A stretch of DNA of 64,000 bases from Kribbella caucasensis (GTDB lineage Bacteria > Actinomycetota > Actinomycetes > Propionibacteriales > Kribbellaceae). The stretch lies in contig NZ_SNWQ01000009.1 in assembly GCF_004361855.1 (NCBI RefSeq), positions 124,001 to 188,000 on the forward strand, given 5' to 3'. Below the pieces are notes generated by a model. The model ran no database searches, was not told the origin of the DNA, and worked only from the letters and a program-made list of their open reading frames with translations. A program made the position numbers and the translations under genes. Shown here piece after piece: positions 1 through 6,421 of the stretch (positions within the stretch are counted from its first letter, which is position 1; each line of letters opens with the position of its first letter).

Positions 1-831
1 AAGGTTTGGTTCATCACCGGCGCCGGCCGCGGCATGGGCGTCGACATCGCGAAGGCCGCCCTGGCCGCCGGAGACGCCGTCGTCGCCACCGGACGCAACC
101 CCGACCGGGTCGCCTCCGCGCTCGGCACGTACGACGACCTCCTGGTCGTCAAACTCGACGTCACCGATCCCGCCGGCATCGAGTACGCCGTACGCGCCGC
201 CGTCGACCGATTCGGCCGGATCGACGTACTGGTCAACAACGCGGGCAACTTCTACGCGGGCTTCTTCGAGGAGATCAGCCCGGAGGACTTCCGGGCGCAG
301 CTCGAGACCACCCTATTCGGCCCGGTGAACGTCACCCGCACGGTCCTTCCGGTCATGCGTGCCCAGCGCTCGGGCCTCATCGTCACGATCTCCTCGACCG
401 CCGGCATCGTCGGACAGGAGTTCTGTATGGCGTACGCGGCCGCCAAGTTCGGCGTGGAGGGCTGGATCGAGTCGCTGACTCCGGAGATCGCGCCATTCGG
501 CATCCGCACGATGCTCGTCGAGCCCGGCTTCTTCCGCACCGAACTGCTCACGCCCGAGTCGACGAACTACGCCGAGCCCTCGATCGAGGAGTACGCCGAA
601 CGCACCAAGCAGACCGTCGCCGCGTGGACCGGCATGAACGGCAAGCAGGGAGGCGATCCCGCCAAGCTCGCCGACGCGCTGATCCAGCTCGCAACCCAGG
701 ACGCCCCGCCGCGACGTTTCGCCGCCGGCGCCGACGCGATCGCCACCTTCGAACAGAAGGCAAAGGACCTCCACGCCCAGGCCAACGCCCACCGCGCCCT
801 GTCCACCAACCTCGCCCACGACCCCGCCTAA
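1..831 (+). CDS. SDR-family oxidoreductase, 5' end outside window
   Basis: A classical short-chain dehydrogenase/reductase, probably NAD(P)-dependent; the substrate cannot be told. The reading frame is open from base 1 and the Rossmann motif ITGAGRGMG is already in progress there, so the true start lies a few codons upstream. The ATG at 34 falls inside that glycine motif and cannot be the start. Further SDR landmarks are NNAG, the SSTAG serine region and the YAAAK catalytic Tyr/Lys pair. The stop lies 15 bp before a second SDR gene on the same strand, so the two are probably co-transcribed. Confidence 0.9.
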   Translation, partial: KVWFITGAGRGMGVDIAKAALAAGDAVVATGRNPDRVASALGTYDDLLVVKLDVTDPAGIEYAVRAAVDRFGRIDVLVNNAGNFYAGFFEEISPEDFRAQLETTLFGPVNVTRTVLPVMRAQRSGLIVTISSTAGIVGQEFCMAYAAAKFGVEGWIESLTPEIAPFGIRTMLVEPGFFRTELLTPESTNYAEPSIEEYAERTKQTVAAWTGMNGKQGGDPAKLADALIQLATQDAPPRRFAAGADAIATFEQKAKDLHAQANAHRALSTNLAHDPA

Positions 832-846
832 GCAAGGACAGCACCG

Positions 847-1605
847 ATGGAATCGAAACTCACTGGCACCGTTGCGCTGGTCACGGGCGCAAGCAGCGGG
901 ATCGGGGCGGCCACCGCCAGGCGGCTTGCCGAAGATGGTGCGTCCGTCGCACTCGTTGCTCGTCGCAAGGATCGGCTGGAGGACGTCGCAGCCGAGATCG
1001 ACAAGGCGGGAGGCACTGCGCTGGTCGTGGAGGCCGACATCACCGACCGGGCCCAGGCCGAGGCGGCCGTGCAGCAGACCGTCGAGCGGTTCGGACGGTT
1101 GGACATCCTGGTCAACAATGCCGGCCTGATGCTCCTCGGCCCCGTCGTCGGCGCGGACGCCGCGGAGTGGGAGCGCATGATCGCCGTCAACGTCAACGGC
1201 CTGCTCTACACCACCCGCGCCACCCTGCCGCATCTGCTGTCGGCCGCCGAGGAAGGCCCACGCCGGGTCGCCGACATCGTCAACATCAGCTCGATCGCCG
1301 GCCGCGTCGCCTGGAACGGGTACGGGGTTTACAACCTCACCAAGTTCGGCGTGAACGGATTCACCGAGTCCCTGCGCCAGGAGATCACCCGACGGCACGT
1401 CCGCGTCGGTGTTCTCGAGCCGGGTGGCGTCGACACCGAACTGGGCTCGCACAACAAGCCCGAGGTCCGCAACGAGATGATCGACCCCTTCTTCGAACAG
1501 ACCGAGGTTCTCGCCCCCGAGGACATCGCCGACGGGGTCGCGTACATGGTCACCCGCCATACCGCGATCGGTGAGCTGTGGATCATGCCCACCGACCAGG
1601 CATGA
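847..1605 (+). CDS. SDR-family NAD(P)-dependent oxidoreductase
   Basis: 252 residues, the full length of a classical SDR. It has the cofactor motif TGASSGIG near residue 14, NNAG, a catalytic serine in NISS and a YNLTK Tyr/Lys motif. The ATG at 847 follows an AAGGACAG ribosome-binding stretch. It is the second gene of an SDR pair and ends one base before the stop codon of the convergent decarboxylase-like gene, so the two transcripts must share or overlap their terminators. SDR and CMD-like genes are known companions of ECF41 sigma factors (next entries). Substrate unknown. Confidence 0.92.
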   Translation: MESKLTGTVALVTGASSGIGAATARRLAEDGASVALVARRKDRLEDVAAEIDKAGGTALVVEADITDRAQAEAAVQQTVERFGRLDILVNNAGLMLLGPVVGADAAEWERMIAVNVNGLLYTTRATLPHLLSAAEEGPRRVADIVNISSIAGRVAWNGYGVYNLTKFGVNGFTESLRQEITRRHVRVGVLEPGGVDTELGSHNKPEVRNEMIDPFFEQTEVLAPEDIADGVAYMVTRHTAIGELWIMPTDQA

Positions 1606-2094
1606 TCAGTTGAGGTCGAACGCGGCGGCCATGGCGGGATCGTACGAACCGCCCTTCTGGTGGACGATCACGGCGAGGCGGTTGGCCGCGTTGATCATGG
1701 CGACCAAGGAGACGAGCCCGGCGAGCTGGTCGTCGTCGTAGTGCTTGCGTACCGCTGCCCAGGTCTCGTCGGACACGCCGGTGTTGGCGTCGGCGAGCCG
1801 GGTGCCCTCTTCGGCGAGTGCCAGCGCGGCCTGCTCGGCCTCGGTGAATACGGTGGACTCGCGCCACGCGGCGACCAGGTGGAGGCGAAGCGAGCTCTCA
1901 CCAGCGGCCTCGGCCTCCTTCGTGTGCATGTCGATGCACCAGCCGCAGCCGTTGATCTGGCTGGCGCGCAGCGACACCAGCTCCTGCGTGGACTTCGGCA
2001 GCGGCGACTGCTGGATCACCATGCCGAGGCCGGCGAACCGCTTGGCGACCTTCATGGCGAACTGGTTCTCGAACAGGTTGAGACGGGCTTCCAT
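1606..2094 (-). CDS. Carboxymuconolactone decarboxylase/AhpD-like protein
   Basis: 162 residues with the AhpD-fold core CGWCIDMH, i.e. Cys50-x2-Cys53 with His57, the redox pair and proton relay typical of alkylhydroperoxidase-like CMD proteins. True decarboxylase activity is unlikely; a peroxidase or disulfide-exchange role is the family expectation. The ATG at 2094 follows AAGGACGAATC. It is transcribed away from an ECF41 sigma factor. In the ECF41 group such COE genes (carboxymuconolactone decarboxylase, oxidoreductase, epimerase) are the standard neighbours and usual targets, so this is probably the regulon of that sigma factor. Confidence 0.9.
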   Translation of the reverse strand: MEARLNLFENQFAMKVAKRFAGLGMVIQQSPLPKSTQELVSLRASQINGCGWCIDMHTKEAEAAGESSLRLHLVAAWRESTVFTEAEQAALALAEEGTRLADANTGVSDETWAAVRKHYDDDQLAGLVSLVAMINAANRLAVIVHQKGGSYDPAMAAAFDLN

Positions 2095-2134
2095 GATTCG
2101 TCCTTACTCGTGGTGTTGAACTGAACGACCACAA

Positions 2135-2161
2135 GATGCCGCCGACCCGATCCCTGTGACG
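2135..2161 (-). promoter_or_regulatory. Candidate ECF41 promoter for the CMD-like gene
   Basis: Read on the minus strand this is CGTCACA, 16 bp, CATC, one mismatch in each element from the published ECF41 consensus TGTCACA-N16-CGTC. It lies about 40 bp upstream of the CMD-like start at 2094. Inference from pattern match only. Confidence 0.45.
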
Positions 2162-2195
2162 GCTCGGCGATGTGACGTGTGCCACCGGCTGTGGG

Positions 2196-2222
2196 TGTCA
2201 CGAAGCGGCAGGCACCGGTGTC
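2196..2222 (+). promoter_or_regulatory. Candidate ECF41 autoregulatory promoter
   Basis: TGTCACG at 2196-2202, a 16-bp spacer and TGTC at 2219-2222 match the ECF41 consensus TGTCACA-N16-CGTC with one change per element. It lies about 44 bp before the sigma factor start at 2266, as expected for autoregulation. Confidence 0.5.
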
Positions 2223-2265
2223 TGGTGTGTGGCACAGTCGAGACCGAAATGGACAGGAGCCACTG

Positions 2266-3156
2266 ATGGGTGAGCGCATGGACTCGGCGACCGAGGCATT
2301 TGTTGCCCACCGCAACCTGCTCTTCACGGTCGCCTACGAGATGCTCGGGTCGGCCGCCGACGCGGAGGACGTTCTCCAGGAGACCTGGCTGCGGTGGGCG
2401 GGCGTCGATCTCGAGACGGTGCGGGACCAGCGTGCGTACCTGGTCCGGATCACCACCCGCCAGGCGCTCAACCGGATGCGTACCCTCGGCCGGCGCAAGG
2501 AGTCGTACGTCGGCCCGTGGCTGCCCGAGCCGCTGCTGACCGCGCCCGACGTGGCCGAGGACGTCGAGTTGGCCGACAGTGTCTCGATGGCGATGCTGCT
2601 GGTGCTGGAGACGCTCGCGCCGACCGAGCGGGCGGTGTTCGTACTGCGTGAGGTGTTCGATCTGGGGTACGACGAGATCGCGGAAGCCGTCGACAAGAGT
2701 CCGGCCGCGGTCCGCCAGATCGCCCACCGGGCGCGGGCCCACGTCTCCGCCCGCCGGCCTCGTGGAGTCGTCTCGCCGGCCGAGAGCCAGGCCGCCTTCG
2801 GAGCGTTCCAGCGGGCGGTCGAAACCGGCGACCTGCAGAGCCTGCTCGACATCCTCGCCCCGGACGTCGTCGTCATGAGCGATGGCGGCGGAGTCAAGCA
2901 GGCCGTCCCGCGGCCCGTCGTGGGCGCCGACAAGGTCGCGCGCTTGCTGGGAGCCGGCTTGGGCAAGGTCGGCGCCCAGATGTCGGTCGAGCCGGCGCAG
3001 GTCAACGGCTCCCCGGCCCTGATCGTCCGGCTCAACGGCGAGCTCGACGGCGTCATGGCGCTGCGGATCGACAACGGCCTCATCGCCGGCCTCTACTACG
3101 TCCGCAACCCCGACAAACTGTCCCGCCTCATGCAGGAAACCACCGTAAGCCGCTGA
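2266..3156 (+). CDS. ECF41-group RNA polymerase sigma factor (SigJ-like)
   Basis: 296 residues. Sigma2 and sigma4 domains (about residues 1-165) direct RNA polymerase to ECF promoters. They are joined by a linker with the group signature WLPEP. A SnoaL/NTF2-like C-terminal domain follows, with the DGGG motif and a terminal NPDKL. Those three motifs define ECF41 factors, which have no anti-sigma factor and use the fused C-terminal domain to tune activity. The start is placed at ATG 2266 because AGGAG sits 7 bp upstream; an in-frame upstream ATG at 2179 has no such site and would include the promoter. Divergent from the CMD-like gene, with promoter matches in both directions. Confidence 0.93.
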   Translation: MGERMDSATEAFVAHRNLLFTVAYEMLGSAADAEDVLQETWLRWAGVDLETVRDQRAYLVRITTRQALNRMRTLGRRKESYVGPWLPEPLLTAPDVAEDVELADSVSMAMLLVLETLAPTERAVFVLREVFDLGYDEIAEAVDKSPAAVRQIAHRARAHVSARRPRGVVSPAESQAAFGAFQRAVETGDLQSLLDILAPDVVVMSDGGGVKQAVPRPVVGADKVARLLGAGLGKVGAQMSVEPAQVNGSPALIVRLNGELDGVMALRIDNGLIAGLYYVRNPDKLSRLMQETTVSR

Positions 3157-3182
3157 CCCCGGCGCCTTTCCCCAGGTCAGAG

Positions 3183-3197
3183 ATGCGCGCCCGGCAG
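3183..3197. repeat. Target-site duplication, left copy (right copy 4560-4574)
   Basis: The 15-mer ATGCGCGCCCGGCAG occurs at 3183-3197 and again at 4560-4574, exactly abutting the two ends of the insertion sequence. The right copy contains the last 12 nt of the tRNA-Arg gene plus 3 nt beyond. Its exact abutment to matching terminal inverted repeats indicates a duplication made by transposition. Confidence 0.85.
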
Positions 3198-3298
3198 TGT
3201 TCTGGTTCACGACATCCCGGACACGTGTCTCACGACATGCCGGACTGATGTCTCCGGAGATCCCGGAATGAAGTGCCGCCCGCACTGAGCGTGCGGGC

Positions 3299-4495
3299 AT
3301 GACATCGAATAGATTGCTGATCACCGCGATGGTGGTCGAGAACCGTCCCGTCCGTGAGGTCGCCGCGACCTACGGCGTCTCAGCCTCGTGGCTCTATGAA
3401 CTCCTGGCCCGCTACCGCCGAGAGGGCGACGCGGTCTTCGAGCCCCGCTCCCGACGGCCCGCCTCCAACCCGAACGCGACGCCCGTAGAGGTCGTGGACC
3501 TCATCGTGCGACTCCGCAAGGAACTGGCCGACCAGGGCCTGGACGCCGGCCCGGAGACCATCGCCTGGCACCTGGCCCACCACCACGACATCACCGTGTC
3601 GCGGGCCACCGTGGCCCGACATCTCACCGCCCGCGGCATGGTCACCCCGGAACCGAAGAAGCGGCCGAAGTCGTCCTACATCCGGTTCGAAGCCTCGATG
3701 CCCAACGAGTGCTGGCAGGCCGACTTCACCCACTACCGACTCACCCGACCCGACGGCCGACCCGGCTCCGACACCGAGATCCTGACCTGGCTCGACGACT
3801 GCTCCCGGTACGCCCTGCAGATCACCGCCCACCACCGGGTCACCGGCCCGATCGTGCTCGCCGAGTTCCGCAGAACCGTTGCCACCCACGGCATCCCGGC
3901 CTCCACCCTCACCGACAACGGCATGGTGTTCACCACCCGACTGGCGGGCGGCAAGGGAGGTCGCAACCAACTGGAGACCGAGCTCCGCCGACTGGGCGTG
4001 GACCAGAAGAACGGCCGCCCCTGGCACCCCCAGACCCAGGGCAAGGTCGAACGCTTCCAGCAGACCATGAAGAAGTGGCTACGCGCCCAACACAACCAGC
4101 CCACCACCATCGCCGACCTCCAGACCCTGCTCGACCGCTTCGCCGAGCAGTACAACCAGAAACGGCCGCACCGATCCCTGACCCACCGAGCCACCCCGGC
4201 CACGATCTACACCAGCCGACCCAAGGCCACACCCGGCGACCGCACCGACGACACCCACGACCGGATACGCCAAGACAGGATCGACAAAGCCGGCAAGATC
4301 ACCCTGCGCCACGGCGGGACGCTCTACTCCATCGGCATCGGCCGAACCCACGCCAGAACCCGCGTCATCGTCCTCGTCCAAGACCTCGACATCCGTATCA
4401 TCGACGCCGCCACCGGAGAACTCCTCAGAGAACTCGTCCTCGACACAACCCACCGCTACCAAGGCACCGGCAGACCACCAGGCCCCACCCGCTGA
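3299..4495 (+). CDS. IS481-family transposase
   Basis: 398 residues. The N-terminal part is a helix-turn-helix (REVAATYGVSASWLYELL) followed by a second HTH-like segment. An rve integrase core follows, with the catalytic triad visible as Asp142 (QADFTH), Asp206 (LTDNG) and Glu251 (GKVERFQ). A basic C-terminal beta-rich region completes it. Length and architecture match IS481 transposases and no frameshift is seen. An 8-bp stem hairpin (3278-3285 with 3291-3298) ends immediately before the ATG and could hide the ribosome-binding region from read-through transcripts, a common way to limit transposase expression. Confidence 0.95.
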   Translation: MTSNRLLITAMVVENRPVREVAATYGVSASWLYELLARYRREGDAVFEPRSRRPASNPNATPVEVVDLIVRLRKELADQGLDAGPETIAWHLAHHHDITVSRATVARHLTARGMVTPEPKKRPKSSYIRFEASMPNECWQADFTHYRLTRPDGRPGSDTEILTWLDDCSRYALQITAHHRVTGPIVLAEFRRTVATHGIPASTLTDNGMVFTTRLAGGKGGRNQLETELRRLGVDQKNGRPWHPQTQGKVERFQQTMKKWLRAQHNQPTTIADLQTLLDRFAEQYNQKRPHRSLTHRATPATIYTSRPKATPGDRTDDTHDRIRQDRIDKAGKITLRHGGTLYSIGIGRTHARTRVIVLVQDLDIRIIDAATGELLRELVLDTTHRYQGTGRPPGPTR

Positions 4496-4501
4496 AACGA
4501 A

Positions 4502-4538
4502 GGACGGCCGAACCCACAACTATTGGGTTCGGCCGTCC
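4502..4538 (+). terminator. Hairpin terminator after the transposase gene
   Basis: A perfect 15-bp stem (4502-4516 with 4524-4538) and a 7-nt loop, 6 bp after the transposase stop. There is no U-tract, as is common in high-GC actinobacteria. The right arm overlaps the right inverted repeat of the IS. It could also end tRNA-Arg transcripts coming from the other side. Confidence 0.75.
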
Positions 4539-4562
4539 GCGATGTCCTGAGACATCACAATG

Positions 4563-4636
<74 letters not shown>

Positions 4637-4819
4637 AATGGGCGATGAAGCCCGGGGAAGAGTGTCTCAGATCGGGAGGGGATCGTGCTCGTGGGTTACC
4701 CGGTGGGGCGAACACAGGCTGGGGACAGGCTGGGGATAAGTACAGCCGTGTCGTTCCATCCCGGTAACGCTGAGTGGGCGGCCCTGCGCTCGGGCGGGGT
4801 ATCCAACTAGGCTGCGGGC

Positions 4820-6331
4820 ATGAGTTACCCCTCACCAGGCCCAGCCGGGTCGCCGCAACCCGCGGCGACCGGCTCGGCGACCACCCCACCCGGCGCGCCC
4901 TACCCGCAGCCGAACGCACTGGGAACCCACCCGGTGCCCGGCCAACGGCGAAACCAGGGCGTGCTGATCGGTGTCGTGGTCGCGGTGGTGTTCGCGATCG
5001 CCGGGTTGCTGATCTTCCTCGAGGTCGCGAACGCGACCGGTGGCGGTGGGTTCGCCTGGGGACTCCTGTTCGCGTTCGTTCCGGTCGTCCCCGTGATCGC
5101 GCTCTACCTGTGGCTGGACCGCTACGAACCGGAGCCGGCCCGGTACATCCTGTTCGCCCTCGGCTGGGGTGCGTTCATCGCGACGCTGGCGGCGTTGTAC
5201 ATCAACACCGAGGTCGGGAACCTGCTGCACGAGTCGCAGAGCGGGGGGAACCGGGCGGCGGTGTTCGTCGCCCCGCCGGTCGAGGAGTTCGCCAAGGGGT
5301 CGGTGATCCTGCTGCTGGCGCTGATCCGGCGCAAGGAGTTCGACGGCATCATCGACGGCCTGGTGTACGCCGGCATGGTTGGCGTCGGCTTCGCGTTCAC
5401 CGAGAACATCCTCTACATCGGCCGCATATTCAACGAACTGTCCGAGGAGGGCGGCAGCGAGGCGGGTCTGCGCGGCGCCTTCGTGCTGTTCGTGATCCGC
5501 GGGCTGATCTCGCCGTTCGCGCATCCACTGTTCACGTCGTTCACAGCGATCGGGATAGGCATCGCCGTCAGGCATCGCAGTACGGCGGTCCGCTTCCTCG
5601 CGCCGATCGTCGGGTACCTCACGGCGGTGCTCGCGCACGGGCTCTGGAACGGTGGTGCGAGCTGGGCCGGTGGCGCCGGATTCATCACCGTGTACCTGTT
5701 CCTGATGGTGCCGATCTTCATCGGCATGGTGGTGTTCGCGCTGGTGATGCGATCCCGCGAGGGGCAGATGATCGCGTCCCGGCTGTACGACTACGTCCGG
5801 TTCGGCTGGCTGATCCCGCAGGACGTACCGCTGATCGCGACGCTGCGCGGCCGCAAGGCGCTGCGGCAGAACGCGCGGCGATACGGCGCCGAGGCGGAGG
5901 TCGCCGCGAAGGCATTCCAGCAGAACGCGACGGAACTGGCCTACCTGCGGGACAAGATCGTCCGCCAGGTGATCGGCGCCGATGCACTGGACACGGAGAA
6001 GAAGCTGCTGGACGAGCTGCGGGCCCGGCGCCCGAGTGTGCCGTTCCCGCCGATGCCCGCGTTCGCCCAGGCGGCTCCGCAGTTCGCCGCCGGTCCAAGT
6101 GTCCCCGGACCGGTCCCGCCGCCGTACGGCGATGGGCCGATGGCGGGGAGTCCGCAGTACCCGGGTCAGCCCGGTCCCAACGGTTCGTCCCCGGGTGGTT
6201 ACCCGGGGGGCCAGCCGGGGTATCCCTCGGGGCAACCCGGTTACCCAGTGGCCCAGCCCGGTTACCCACCGGGACCCCCTGGACCACAGGGACCGCCGGG
6301 AGGATACGGTCCCTATCCACCGTCGCAGTGA
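4820..6331 (+). CDS. PrsW-family intramembrane metalloprotease
   Basis: 503 residues. A Pro-rich cytoplasmic N-terminus (about 50 residues) is followed by some eight hydrophobic segments between residues about 52 and 320. Family motifs are present: PPVEEFAK (152-159, the EE zinc-site motif), FTENILY, AHPLF and AHGLWN (272-277). The C-terminal 90 residues are a Pro/Gly/Tyr-rich tail with repeated QPGYP units, unusual for this family and probably a flexible cytoplasmic tail. PrsW proteases perform site-1 cleavage of anti-sigma factors in Bacillus; the substrate here is unknown. Monocistronic-looking, 90 bp before the GTPase pair. Confidence 0.9.
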   Translation: MSYPSPGPAGSPQPAATGSATTPPGAPYPQPNALGTHPVPGQRRNQGVLIGVVVAVVFAIAGLLIFLEVANATGGGGFAWGLLFAFVPVVPVIALYLWLDRYEPEPARYILFALGWGAFIATLAALYINTEVGNLLHESQSGGNRAAVFVAPPVEEFAKGSVILLLALIRRKEFDGIIDGLVYAGMVGVGFAFTENILYIGRIFNELSEEGGSEAGLRGAFVLFVIRGLISPFAHPLFTSFTAIGIGIAVRHRSTAVRFLAPIVGYLTAVLAHGLWNGGASWAGGAGFITVYLFLMVPIFIGMVVFALVMRSREGQMIASRLYDYVRFGWLIPQDVPLIATLRGRKALRQNARRYGAEAEVAAKAFQQNATELAYLRDKIVRQVIGADALDTEKKLLDELRARRPSVPFPPMPAFAQAAPQFAAGPSVPGPVPPPYGDGPMAGSPQYPGQPGPNGSSPGGYPGGQPGYPSGQPGYPVAQPGYPPGPPGPQGPPGGYGPYPPSQ

Positions 6332-6421
6332 CCTGCCACCCGTCCAAGCCGCCAAACGGGATGAAGATGACTTTGCTTCTGCGCTGTCCGACCGGGCACT
6401 CTGTGCTCGTGGGCGGAAGCC

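Larger units (their letters stand above)
3198..4559 (+). mobile_element. Complete IS481-family insertion sequence, 1362 bp
   Basis: Bounded by 25-bp imperfect inverted repeats, left 3198-3222 and right 4535-4559 read on the other strand. Both fit TGTNNTGNNTCANGACATC followed by NCGGAC, with about 7 mismatches. One intact transposase gene fills the element. The left end also holds a second copy of the inner motif: CACGACATCCCGGAC at 3208-3222 and CACGACATGCCGGAC at 3231-3245, probably tandem transposase-binding sites. A 15-bp direct repeat flanks it, at the long end of what IS481 elements make. Everything needed for movement appears present. Confidence 0.88.

Noticed and set aside
1603-1608. 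A possible fusion or read-through at abutting stop codons
   Set aside because: The two genes are convergent and end normally; the abutment is only tight packing.
4714-4735. Two tandem 11-bp repeats (ACAGGCTGGGG) upstream of the PrsW gene
   Set aside because: Too short, and no symmetry or promoter context to support a function.
4832-6355. A 507-residue minus-strand open frame over the PrsW gene
   Set aside because: Composition is antisense-like, and PrsW motifs are unambiguous on the plus strand.
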